A stretch of DNA of 64,000 bases from Tulasnella sp. 424 (lineage: Eukaryota > Basidiomycota > Agaricomycetes > Cantharellales > Tulasnellaceae). Of this stretch, positions 28,585 to 40,066 are shown piece by piece. Where the stretch lies: NCBI GenBank assembly GCA_019633425.1, contig WSUB01000040.1:1-64000 (forward strand), read 5' to 3'. The first letter of the stretch is position 1, and each line of letters starts with the position of its first letter. The notes beneath the pieces were generated by a model. That model was not told where the DNA came from. It worked only from the letters and a program-made list of their open reading frames with translations, and did no database searches. Both the position numbers and the translations under genes were made by a program.

Positions 28585-30552
28585 TTATGAGTCCCAAATA
28601 GCACCAAAAGCGGGGACGCCGCTGGAAATGAGCAATGCGCGACGTCAGCTGGATGGCGACAGCGTCCTCTCGTCGGACCACATACCGGGTCATCAGCCCA
28701 TAAACGACTTTCCGTGTGATAGGCTCATTCGCAATGATGCAAACAGCCTCCGCGTCGAAATTCTTATATACATGGTGCACGAGCTTTACGAGATCGGGAC
28801 GTCCATGAGCGTCCGTATCGTATATAATGGCATCTGGTGCTGCCTCCAAGATTGAGTTGACGAAACTGTCGCCGTAAGTCTTGCGAATGTTCCGCGACGT
28901 CCACAAGAGCCTAAGATAGGGTGATTTAGCATGTAATCTATATGCGAGGTGCAATGATCGCACTTAATCTCTGCCCTCTTTGCGAACACATGTGGGGCGC
29001 AAGGTGCGATGCCGCTTCCAGTCGCCACAATAAGGACTCTACGGAAAAGGGGAACGATGTTCATTACTCCGCAAGTGGGCTGGACGATATCATGTTAGCA
29101 AGTCAATCGTAGAGAGTGATCGAGCGACGTACCACACCGCGAACCCAAACTTCACTTGGGGGCTCAGCAATTGCTTTGCCCGTCCAATCCCCAGCTCTTG
29201 AGATGATCATGGAATACCCTTTCCGACCGGGCACAGCAATCGTGGCAAATGAATGCCACTCGGTCAAAGGACTCTTGGAAATGCGGGTGAACGAGCCAGG
29301 TACAGGTGTTGTATAGTCGAAGTCAAGGCGAAGAGCGTGGTTGGATAGAACTTCAGCCTTGACAGGAACTTTGCGTAATGTGAGCCAAGAAGTAATAATG
29401 CTGAGAGTGAGGACGACCACGAGCCAGAACGCAGGCGCTTGAGCGATGGCTGTGCCGAGCGAGGTGGATGGTGGTTTATAATCTCGGATAAGCAGGACGG
29501 TTTGAGCCCAAAGAAGAGCAGTAGCAGACCAGCCTAAGAACTATAGCTCAAGGATGTTTAGTATACAAGTACACCCATCTGGAATAGAACGAGACTTACT
29601 CGGTGGATCATCTCGAAAGAGTTATGGTGCAGTCTCCGGAACGTAGGCATAGCCAGCGCGATGATGATTACGAGGAGCGCAAGAATGGTATAGGTGATTC
29701 CAACGAGTGCAGGGGAAGCCTGAGGTAGGGAGGTTTATGTGCTGGCCCTTAGGATGCAAATGAAGGCGAGAGGCCGTGACGTACCTTGAGGTTTATGAGA
29801 TCGCGGGTAACGTTGACTGCGAAGTAGATGAGCCACATTGTTGCAGCCATCGAGGACCCGGAGTGAACTGGTATGAAGAAAAGAGAGGACTGTCAATCCA
29901 AGGTACAGAAACCTTGGGAAAGTAAGACGTACTCCCTCCCTAGAGAGAGACCAGATCAGCAAGCAATACCCAGAACAGAGATCGCAAGTACTGCTGTAAC
30001 TCACCAGCGAGTACACCCTGGCCATGGTCGTTCTCAGCCAAAGAGGGGCCCTGACCAGTCCAATAAATATCGGATTTATTGCCGACATAAAGATAGATGG
30101 GCGACTTACGACTGGGGAGCAGCAGTGAAGAATAGGAAAAGCGCGTTCACGATGTGATCCTGGCGAATGAGTACGGCTGCAAAGATGTTGCCGACGACTA
30201 TCGTTCCAATGTAAGGCGTGGTTGCTCCTCCTTTGGAAGCCACCCATATAAGGATGCCCGTATTGACCATGAAGCAAACGGTGAACAGGCGGCGGTATAT
30301 GTTGAGCGCGATGTACCGAAGGTTCCGTAGGGATTTTGGCAGAGATTTTGGCGGTAAAGTGTCCTCTTGGTATCTTTCCCAACTGTTATGACCACTTTTC
30401 TCCGTCAGAGAAGTTGCACAGGAATCCGTTAGGCAGGTTTTCGGGGGAAGTGGTACCGCTTGGAATGAACCGCAAGCGGACTCTGCTTGAGTCTTTAGCT
30501 CTGGATAGCAGCTTTGACTGCACGCAAGAGTTGCGGTCGAGGGGGACGACAT
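28585..30552 (-). CDS. tmpA: TmpA-like membrane flavin oxidoreductase
   Basis: Nine exons (30110-30552, 30005-30050, 29933-29939, 29785-29867, 29600-29719, 29133-29540, 28964-29079, 28686-28910, 28585-28621) encode 494 residues in phase. The N-terminal half has about five or six transmembrane segments with family markers YRRLFTVCFMVN, APLWLRT, YSLGGIHSGSS and FEMIHRFLGW. The cytosolic half resembles the FAD/NAD(P) part of ferric-reductase-like proteins: VLIVATGSGIAPC, LLWTSRNIRKTYGD, and the terminal RGVPAFGAIWDS. Aspergillus TmpA is a plasma-membrane oxidoreductase that affects conidiation signalling. Exon 3 is a 7-nt microexon (29933-29939) that encodes two glycines of the GGIHSG motif. The gene converges on PRP43 copy 2 with 162 bp between stop codons. 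Confidence 0.85.
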
Positions 30553-31846
30553 AGCGACAGAAGGAAAGATTAGGAAAAGAAAGTCTGTTGGAGGTACTGA
30601 GGGAGTGTGTCGGGCGAAAGGGGCGACGAGAGAAATTTGGATCGTTGGAGGTACATAGTCTCAGATAAGAAACCTTTATATCTGTTCGGAAGAGCTGGGT
30701 CATCCACGGCGTCAAGCGGTTGAGAGTGTCTGGCGAGGCCCAGACCTGGAAGGACGGCGCGTCCCGTAGTCGCATGGAATTGGGTCACGGCCGATTCTTC
30801 ACCTAGATGGAGAGATAACAAGGAAGTGACACAGGAAGTGACATGAAGGAACGGGGCATGGGGGATCCGAGCGGGCTGCAATAGCAGGTTGGCCAATTCC
30901 CCCCCTACCCAAGCACTGGGAAAAGAGGGCCGCGCGAAAAGATTGAACTGGGTTCCAAGTTTAACGCACTTTCACGAGGATAGGTAATTGGTAGTCTGAG
31001 CATGGTGTATGTGCTAGAGCCGGAGACCCTAATTGGCTCGTCACCATTACCAGTGATCCGGCTTCCCAGCATTCCGTTCCTGTTGCTCTAACACTGATGG
31101 TTTATGCTGAGACATGCAGTTCCGGAGCATAATAGCCTGGGCGTCGGTCCTGGAGAGTGATGTTAACACCTAAGCGAGAGTGTTAGAGTGTTAGGTGTGA
31201 CACGGTCCGTGTCACAACAAGCACGCACATGGCAATCGGGCCATCCGGCTCACGGAATCTCTCGGAGCGGTTAACGTCATGGTACGCATACGGAAAGTCT
31301 TTTCGATGTTCCCTATATGGTCCACTGCGAAAGGCTCTTGGACTGATAAGGGATTCGTTATCATTGAGTTTACAACGGAAGCAGCGTCCATGTTGTCCCG
31401 AACCGTCCCGACTGTATGCTCAGTGTGAGAAGAAGTTCCGAAGTCTTTCGAGCAATAGAAACAATGAGCCGTTGAAGCTATTTGACCGCGTTGAAGCGTT
31501 CGAGCTGCTCGCGAAACCTTCCCGTTCTCCGCAAGTTTTCCTCACGACACCGTCGAGCTTCTTACGTCTTTCGAGATCCGGTTGACTTCGGCTGCGACGG
31601 AAGTGACGACTAGTCGTGGGTGTTCATCGATGCAGGTGGGGGAAGAAGGGAGCCGTACAACCAGAGTGGGGTTGAGCGGAGTACAGCAGCTCCAGCTTCA
31701 AGGTCACGGTTGGCTCGGGGAATGGGTAGACAAACACGCGGTGGACAAACGAACAGAACGCGTCTTTTCAAGTTGGCAATTACGTTCCCCACTTGCTTTG
31801 AAAGCCAACACTCCGTTTCATTTCATTCTTTCTCATTCTATCAATC
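30553..31846. other. divergent intergenic region, tmpA / SWI5
   Basis: This 1.3-kb region carries the promoters of tmpA and SWI5. Open frames here show no recognisable protein. A short direct and inverted run of GTGTTA-type sequence around 31150-31210 was noticed but not interpreted. Confidence 0.45.
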
Positions 31847-32313
31847 ATGGCAACAAATGATAAGACTTCTGTACGCTCTACATTCACCCCACAAATATAC
31901 TTATAGTCATAAGTCCTGCAGGCTAAAGATGTGACCAAGCTTCAAGAGGAAATTCGCGTCCTAGAAGCCGCACTCGGGTAAGAATATGCGTGTCATGATA
32001 CTTAGTATGTATTAAAACTCAAGTGTTTAGGGAAGAGGACCCAAAGAAGATCGTTTCCCAGCACATCAAACTGTTGCAGGACTACAACGAAGCGAAAGAC
32101 AAAGCACAGGTAACCCACAATCTCTCCCAATTTGGTGGGATAACTAATTATTATGCCGTTGAACGTACTATAGGTTTTAATAGGACGCGTAAGTCGAAGA
32201 AAAGTCCCAAGCCTAACCCTAGCGTCTCACGGCATATCACGTAGGTTGCGACACTGAAAGGTGTTTCCGTAAAGCAGCTGCACGAAGAGTACGGACTAGA
32301 ACCCGAAGATTGA
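31847..32313 (+). CDS. SWI5: Swi5/Sae3 recombination mediator
   Basis: Four exons, 31847-31870, 31922-31977, 32031-32109 and 32245-32313, encode 75 residues. The protein is almost entirely coiled coil (KDVTKLQEEIRVLEAALG). It carries the Swi5 signature: IVSQHIKLLQDYNEAKDKAQ, then LKGVSVKQLHEEYGLEPED at the C-terminus. Swi5 with Sfr1 stabilises Rad51 and Dmc1 filaments in homologous recombination. The size fits fungal Swi5. LTV1 starts 193 bp downstream on the same strand. Confidence 0.88.
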
Positions 32314-32506
32314 AATGAGATATCTATTTCTCATGTTCCCTCTAGTTGCTTGCGCTCTTCAGTGCGTTTGGGGTTTGCGCCGCTTGGGCACCGCACCGGT
32401 GGCGTGTGACAAGAGGCAGCAAAGCCGCGCGGTTTGACTCTGTAAATTTGACCCCATCTGCTCTCTACTCCTCTCTACTCCCAGAACATTCGATCGTGTT
32501 GTGAGC

Positions 32507-34583
32507 ATGCCCAAGAAAGATCCTTTCAAGGCTCCCGGAGCTGTCAAATTCCAACTCGTCCATCGGTCCCAGCGAGACCCACTCATCCATGACCCAGAAG
32601 CCTCAAAGGTTATCTTCAAACCCATCTCGGGTAAAAAGGTAGGCGAAGCGAATAGCGCAAACATCGAGTTGTTTTAATTTTAAAATATGTGATCCTTGAA
32701 GGATAACAACTGGGCTCGGAATGAGACCCGCAGAGTCATGGAGGAGGCCACGGCGGGTGACCGACCCAATGTCGGCGAAGCTACCAAATACGGGATTTAC
32801 TTCGACGATACCGAATACGACTACATGCAGCATCTCAGACCTATTGGGGACGAAGAGGACAACGTTGAAAGTATTCTCCTCGAAGTTCCAACGACGTCGA
32901 AACGGAAGAACATATCGCCCATGACCCTCAAGGACCCATCTGTCGTAGATGGAATACCTTCTGAGTACCTTCCACCAAAGGCCGAGCTACCACATAACTA
33001 CGAAAGCCAACGAGACATACCATCATCCATTGCTGGATTCCGCCCCGACATGAACCCTCATCTTCGACAAACGCTGGAAGCACTAGAGGACGATGCGTTC
33101 GTGGATGGCGCGCTTGAAGACGACTTCTTCGCCGAACTTGTTAAGGATGGAGAAGTGACTCACGAAGAGGATCTTGCCTTCCCTTTTGAAGAACAAGGCA
33201 TAAATGAAGACGATGACGCCCAACGAGAAGCTGAAGATATTGTAAACGAAGATGAGGATTGGGAGACAAGATTCAAACGCTTCAAGAAAGGTCAAGATCG
33301 GGTAGCCCATGTCCAAGACGAAAAGTCCGAAAAGGACTATATGGCTTCGGAGGGCGGCGACACAATCGCCAGTTTACCTGAAATGTCAGTCCGAGGAATC
33401 CGGAAACGGAGGAAGAAGGCCGGTTCCGAGGCATCGGGATACACTATGAGCAGCTCGTCAATGTTCCGGAATGAAGGCTTGACAACGCTGGACGAACGGT
33501 TCGATCAGGTATGCAACCTTTCAGATACCATCATGCTCGTAGTAGCAATGGTCCTCACCACCTGTTGAATTCTCCTAGATTCTGGAGAACGAGTACGAAA
33601 ATGACCATGACCCAGATTGCGAGTGCCCGGACTGCGACGATAGACCTGCCCGCCTTAAACGACGTGCAGCCGGCGACTCTCCCACTTCTGAGGATTCTGA
33701 CGAAGCACCCGACCTGATCACTGCCCGAGACGACTTCGACGGAATCCTTAACGAGTTCTTAAACGACTACGAAATCGTTGGACACCAGCTCGAACCAGTT
33801 CTAGAAGGTCAAACTGGCATGGAGAAACTTGAAACGCTCCGGAAGGCCTTCGCGGGTGTCGATCTGACTGGCGCTACCGACGAGAGCAAGTTGTTCCGGG
33901 ATAAGATTTTGGAGATCGTGAAGATGCAAGGGAGCAAGCGAAGGCAAGCTATGGACGAAGTTTTAATTGTTCCCGAAGGAGAGGATGAGGATGAGAAAGA
34001 TCGCTGGGATTGCGAGACTATTCTTTGTAAGTTTCCCTTCCTAGTTCTGGCGGGACGCTCTGAAATACCCAAGCTCGTCTCCATTACAGCAACATATTCC
34101 AACCTTGAGAACCACCCTCGCATAATTCGCGCTAGGGATGCTCGCAAGATTAGGAAAATCAGACTCGATGCTAAAACCGGACTTCCTGTCCTGGAGGAAG
34201 AAGGTCAAGATGGTTCGGGCGTTCCGAAGTCTGGGAAGCAAACACGGACTCGCGGTGGCGTGCCTCTCGACCGCACCGTGCTGCATGAGGAAATTGGCGG
34301 GCACCAAGAAGAAGATGAAGAAGGTATGTAAAAACTATCGAACGTCGATATCCGCGGTTTAACACTGCAAGCAGATACTCCGCGCTCTCAAGTCCCTCTC
34401 ACCCGTTCTCGGAACGAGTCAAAAGAGGATAAGGCCGCTCGTAAAGCCGCCGTCAAGGCTGACAAGCAAGCTCGTCGAGTAGAGAAGAAGAACTTGAAGG
34501 AAACGTTCGCTAACGAAAAGCAAGCTCAGGTCAAGGCTCAAGTAGGGCGACAGCAGAGTGGTCTTGGTTTGAAGAAACTTTAG
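32507..34583 (+). CDS. LTV1: 40S ribosome assembly factor Ltv1
   Basis: Five exons (32507-32638, 32702-33508, 33579-34026, 34090-34323, 34375-34583) encode 609 residues. The start is typical (FKAPGAVKFQLVHRSQRDPL). GIYFDDTEYDYMQHLRPIG is the conserved central block. Acidic patches alternate with basic ones, the segment TYSNLENHPRIIRARDARK is a strong Ltv1 marker, and the C-terminus is a lysine-rich helix ending GLGLKKL. Ltv1 binds Rps3 and Enp1 on pre-40S particles, and its phosphorylation by Hrr25 is needed for cytoplasmic maturation. There is an unusual Cys-rich insertion (DCECPDCDDRP) just after residue 320, a possible metal site. Confidence 0.93.
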
Positions 34584-34694
34584 GACACCGCTTTGTAGTG
34601 CATCTAAATGGTCGTTCATTACAATTTAACTATACTGTATACACATCGAATCTAGTGAGCACCGAGTAAGTGCTTATGAACAGAGACTATCCGA

Positions 34695-37679
34695 TTAGCG
34701 AGATGAGCCGGTTGGGAGAATGTTATCTTGCTTCGATCGGAGCCTTTGTAGCTTGCGGAACAGCTCCTGTGATCAGAAACAACGGTTAAATTCCAATGAC
34801 TTCCAAGTATAGGCGAATGATAAATGCTCGTACCCTGGCTTCTTCCTCAGTCAAAGTTCCTTTGGTCTGGTCGTCCCGTACACCGCTCTCGATGCTTTCC
34901 AGCACCTCACCAAACAGGGATCGATACTCCGTTCCAAAGAATTTGGTCAATTTAGCAGCGCGCTTACGACGTTGCTGGAACCCATCGGCGGCTACCGGAT
35001 CTACATCAACCGACGTGAAGGAAGCTTCGCTTGTTTTTTTGGAGAGGGTGCTAGGTCCGAGAGGTGATGTCGGGCTACTGTATAATCGACTCGTCGGGGA
35101 AGCTGATGTCGGAGAAGACCTCCAGGTCGGGGAAAGCGACGCGAGAGGTGGGGATAATAGCGGCGAATGAGGTAGGTTCAGAGTTATAGTTGGGGGAACT
35201 GAGCCGCGGCGGAATGGTTGTCTTGTGTGTCGCTTGGGTCGCCTCGAATCCATTAGGTCGTCGTCGTCATCATCATCCAAATCCTCTGGAGGTGCGAAAA
35301 CGATATCCTCTTCCATGTCCGATAAAGGGTCTTGTTTCGTTAGTTCATCGAAAAGATTTTGAAGGGACTCTCGATCCTCCTAAATATACAGGTTAGGTGT
35401 GACTTGGGAAATCGAACTGAACAAGAAAGAACAAACCTTATCCACTAGATAGTTTAACGAATTTAGTGAATGGCTATGTCGTAGGAATTCCAGGCTGTTA
35501 AGGGCTGACGGCTGATGGGCAGGCTCTTCTTCCAGAACCTCGTCTTCACTTATTTCGTCCTCTTCGGTCTTTGTTCGTAGCACATACATCCCCTGTGGGG
35601 GGTTCGCACCAAACATCTGGGCAGGACAGCGAATGTTAGCATCTAACGATAATCGCTAATTTGGAGAGCAGGCTACAGGACGGACCTTTTCCATCTTAGC
35701 CTTTCTCCGGACGTTCAATGCCCGATCCTGCTCCGTCATGGATTGCTGATTCGGGGTATGATCCCAACTGGACCGAACCGACGCGCCCGGCTCTGTCCCT
35801 CCACTTGAGGACTTCTTCAATCCCTTCCACCACTTCGGAACTCCATCCTCAATATCATCCTCGCTGTCAGGGGTCTGACCTGCCGCGGGTGCTGGCAGTC
35901 CTTGCTCCCCAGGAGCATCAACACCCAAGACCGCTTCGGCAGGGACATTGGAGCCCAAGAAGCGATGTAGCTTGACCAGTCGGTCTCGTCTCCGTTTACG
36001 TTCCAATGCCTCAGCATCGGGCACGAGAGAAGTTTCTAGAGTCGAAATCGAGGACACCGAATGGGAACGTCCAGAAAGGGCATATGGATGGGTGGACGAT
36101 CCGGGAGCACCGAGCGGTGAAGCAGGTGGGGTAGAGGAGGAACGACTGTTCATCGAAAGGCGTTTCTCCAAAGTCCGTCCCAGTCGAGAACCTGATGTGT
36201 CTTCAGCAGCTGACAATCCTGTTAGAATGTCCGCCGGTCGAGGGGTTTTTGATCTATCGGTTGGCTGTTGCTTGGAGTCGGAAGTATACAAGTCGATGAG
36301 GTCCAGGGATGCCGCAATACCCTTCCCTGGGCTTGGGGGAATTGTAGAGAGTTGGAAGGTTGGAAGCGCATCGTTGGAACCGAAGGGACTCGTCGACAAG
36401 CGCCTCTTCGCGTTCGGACTTGCAATGAACAACTCTCCTGCGTCGGAGGAGAAGTCCATAAATGACTCGGGGGTTGGCGGAACGGGCGATAGCGGGGTAC
36501 TTGAGACTGAGAAAGACCTGGATCGGGACCCAGGATGGCTGGGCCTCGCCTGTTTTGGTGAGATCGGCTTTGTCTTTGACAGCCGCGTTGACATGCTCCT
36601 TTTACTCAAGGATAACGTGTCGTCGACGGTACTTCCTTGGTTGAGAAGAATGTGTGACGAGGAAAGGTCCGAGACAGCCTGCGACCCTGATCCGACAAGC
36701 GACTCCGATAGGGCGCGCTGGGCTGCCCGACTAGCAGCAAGATCCGTCTCCCCTGGTCCCGTGCTCTTTCTACTCCCCGACTTCTTCCCTATCCCAGACA
36801 CTCCAGCGACAAGCCCACTAATGGAATTGCTATCCTCAGAGCTCGTCCCACGGTGAATACTTGGGGTGGCGTTCGCGTTATAGTAGTCGGGTCCGAGCAT
36901 TTGCTGCAGTTTGCGATTCTTCTTCAATAGGTCTGCACGCGTTTCGGGTGGAAGGTTGTTGAAGGTGGGAGGCGGTGGCGCAGGGTCAGCCATCCTTATG
37001 TTGAGCGACATTGGTCTGCGATTCTTGCTGCTGCGTTTTTTGCCGCTGGGTGGCGATTTGCTAGTCATAGAGGAAGCTGTCGTCGGTCGAGCGGGAGGAG
37101 TTTTCGAACGGTGATTGTTGGCGAAGGAAATCTGTGAGGTGGAAGGTTGAATATCTGCGCCAGCATTATAAGGGTGCAAGAGATCCGTGGAATCAGACCA
37201 AGCGTGTCCACTTCCCCCGGTTCGGGAACTCCCAGGCTTGAACTGGCCAGACACGTTCAGGGTACCTGCTTCTGACTTAAAAACTCTGTCCCGCACGCAC
37301 ACCCGAGACCTCAGCACGTTGCGTGCGTACACAAAGTAGCCACCCGTTGTGCCGGAACTCACCTCGAAAGCATACCACCTTTATTGCGGCGTGATGTGTG
37401 ATTTTCGTACCCATTGTCTTCGTCTGCGAAGTCGCCTTCTGGGCCACCCCATCCCCATCCAGTATTGAAGGTTCCGATACCCATTCCTGCACTCGAGTCT
37501 ACACGAGGCTGAAAGCTGACCTCGCCACTTTTGTGCTGTTCCGGTTTAGGTGTCAAACTCGTGCTGCCGTGCATGAGATTGTCTTCGGGGCGAAGAGGGT
37601 CGATGTTAGTCCATGCGGAAGGTGCAGTAGATTCGAATGACGGAGCAATGGATGGTGCAGGCGACGAGGAGCGAAACAT
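34695..37679 (-). CDS. serine-rich conserved fungal protein of unknown function
   Basis: Five exons (37363-37679, 35686-37285, 35437-35616, 34834-35379, 34695-34766) encode 904 residues in phase. An upstream in-frame ATG at 37889 would add 70 residues; I prefer 37679, where a Ser/Pro-rich start like that of the rest of the protein begins. Most of the protein is low-complexity Ser/Pro/Thr sequence with many possible phosphosites. Ordered islands are RKRRRDRLVKLHRFLGSNVP near the middle and a C-terminal block: RRKRAAKLTKFFGTEYRSLF, EVLESIESGV, TLTEEEARELFRKLQRLRSK. The C-terminal block looks helical and is the part most likely to be conserved. I do not recognise the family well enough to name it. 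The loosely acidic stretch DDDDDDD lies near residue 740. Confidence 0.75.
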
Positions 37680-39604
37680 CTCCGAAGGTTTTCCAGCGTG
37701 GGTGGCGGGAGTGAACACTTTGAGACAAGGTCGAGCTGCGTGGGAGGTCCGTGAGGATATGCGTTCCCGGTGGCTACTTGAGGTTTCTCTACCTTTTGCA
37801 GAAATGCGTATAAGCGCGCGAAGGCGGAAATTAGAATAGTGGCTAGTGCGCACGTAAGTCGGCTTTTGTTGCAATGAAAGGGAATCCATAAAACGACCCT
37901 TTAGTAGCTCGAATGGATCAGACGAAGGGAATCGTAAGACTTACCTATGCCTCTACAGTGGATAGCTGCCTGAGGAAATCTGATCTGCGGGGGATGAGGA
38001 GGTCGTCGGCTCGTAACCAGGGTACTCGCTGCTTCCTTGTCTATTCTCGGACTGATAGCGAAGGCCCCCACCGTTTTGACGCAGAAAGTCGCTGATTGGA
38101 AACGAAATAGATTTTCGAAGACAGGAAACGTATGGGCAAAAGTCGTCTACTAGGTCGTTGGGGGCGGGTCGAATTGAGAAACGCTGAACCGCTGAAAAAA
38201 AAAAACGCGATGGTGGTGACGAGGTGGTCGCTGATTTGCAGCCTGTGGTCAGCCCAAAGAAGCGAAGGCGAAGGAAAACGCCAACTCGTGTTGGCTGCCG
38301 GGTAATGATCGTTTCAGACTGAACCGACCCCTGAAATGCTTCAGGCACGCAACACTGGCTCTCCCACCCAAGTGACCTCATTACCGTCGACCAGTACATA
38401 CATCTCACGTTCTATTCTCCGTTTTCGTCGTTCCAAAGAGCGCAGGCTGGGAATGCGTTCGAGTCTTCGAGAGTCGTTGGTACAGAAACAACATTTTGGC
38501 GCATGGCACGTGAGCACCCACGTGCACCACAACCGCTCCGAGTCCTCAAGCCTCGCAATCATCCTCGCAATATTGGTTTTGGCGCTTGCATCTCAGTACT
38601 CTGACAAGGCGGCCTATTTGCTATGAGCGTTGTATTTAAGTTGCTCAAGCCGCTGCCCCAGCTTGACTCGGAAGGCGGACCAAGATCACGTCGCTTGTTC
38701 GCGAGGGAGCGGCTAGGGGCGTATTTTGGCTACGCCCATGGATTTCCAGTTGATTCTATAGATGCCGCCTTTCTTTGTGCCAGGTAGCCCATCCTGAGAC
38801 TTGATCCTGTGCTGCTTTGCTCATAGCCTGGACTTGCAGCTTGTGCGATCGACTCATTCGGGTTTGTACTGCATGGTGGCACCTTAATTCGCTTAATATT
38901 CCTCACAAAGGACTGGTACGCATTGCCGAAGCATGAGCTTTATTTTTCTCTGGTCACTGCAAATCCCCTCGCCGCTGATCTCCCGCAGCGCGGACTTGTG
39001 CTCACAGGCAACCGCAGTCTCGGCGAATCATCCCCATCAACTCAAAGCAAGGTTTCTATCCCTTCTCCACATACGGGTATGAGATTTTGTGCTAACCGGC
39101 ATCATAATGGGTGACACTGTGGGGGGATCTTGCAATTGCTTGGGAAATGGCCGCTCATCTATCGATTCAAGCCATTTTCCTGACACCCCATCATCACTTC
39201 CGAATCATTTCATTCTATTAACCCTTTATCCACACGATAGGAGTCTTTAGATGCTCTAGCCGCTCATCAGAGACGGCTTTTTACGCTTGTGCAGCCACGT
39301 TCTAACGGAAATTCCGAGGTGCCAACCATGAGGCGCAAGCTGCCCTATCCCATGATATTCGGATTCCGTTGCTCCCGGGTCTTTCCTAGTAATGTATCAG
39401 ACGGTGTTTCCACATTCTCTGACTCATCTGGGCGACTTGTGAGCTGGCTGGGCCTTGATAGCGAGCGTCATTAACTTCGTTTCCATCACACATTCCTAAC
39501 CTTGCCGCCGAGCTCCAGGCTCTCCGCTTATACACTTCTGGGGTAGAGGATCACTGGAGTTACTTCAAGACTCATTTAACATTGAAAGCCTTGTGAACTG
39601 TTCG

Positions 39605-39612
39605 TATATAAT
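39605..39612 (+). promoter_or_regulatory. TATA box of dsRBD gene 1
   Basis: TATATAAT lies 77 bp upstream of the ATG, at nearly the same spacing as in the other intact dsRBD genes. Confidence 0.5.
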
Positions 39613-39681
39613 CCAAAGTTGGTCAACCGCCTCTCATCCCCATCTCTCCGAACTCGAATTCTCATTGTTTAACTCCCAGAC

Positions 39682-40066
39682 ATGTCTGCCGACCCAAGTG
39701 AGCAGCTAATCTCACATTTTGCCCTACTTTTGTAAGGCTTCTCATGAATTTATACGTTGCCAGGCACTCAATACTTCATGCAACTCAACAATCTGAAAGC
39801 ACAAAGACCGATAGTTGACTTCAACGTAGTTTTTGACCAATCTGGTCCTCAGCATCTAGCCATGTGGACATGCTACATAACAGGTAAGTTTCGCGATCAC
39901 GTCTGAGCTGCAGTGCGGATGGAAGGAGAGATCCTAATCGAGGCTCGCAGTTACCATTCGAAACGCAGCACAGGCCGTATTCACTGGTGAAGGAACGTCT
40001 CAGATCAGAGCCAAGAACTCTGCCAGCCAAGAGGCACTGACCTGGCTTTCAGGTTTTCCTCTCTGA
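39682..40066 (+). CDS. single-dsRBD miniprotein, type I, copy 1
   Basis: Three exons (39682-39697, 39764-39883, 39951-40066), both introns in phase 1, encode only 83 residues, almost all of them one dsRNA-binding domain. Helix 1 is TQYFMQLNNLKAQ. The beta region has VVFDQSGPQHLAMWTCYITV, with the GPxH loop that contacts the minor groove. The end is GEGTSQIRAKNSASQEALTW, matching the GxGxSKKxAKxxAA motif, although the usual two lysines are Q and I here. Exon 1 only supplies the start and five residues. There is no other domain, signal or membrane segment. It could act as a dsRNA sink or a partner of larger dsRBD proteins; no function is established. Confidence 0.8.

Noticed and set aside
38336..38626. 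Open frame of 96 codons, with a matching frame at 48885-49172 in block 2
   Set aside because: The two copies agree at both ends but the middle is frameshifted between them, so the frame is not under protein-level constraint. It reflects nucleotide duplication.
38923..39114. 63-codon frame also open in block 2 (about 49472-49660)
   Set aside because: Differences between the copies are not concentrated at third codon positions, there is no domain, and the upstream extension is not shared. Treated as repeat sequence.
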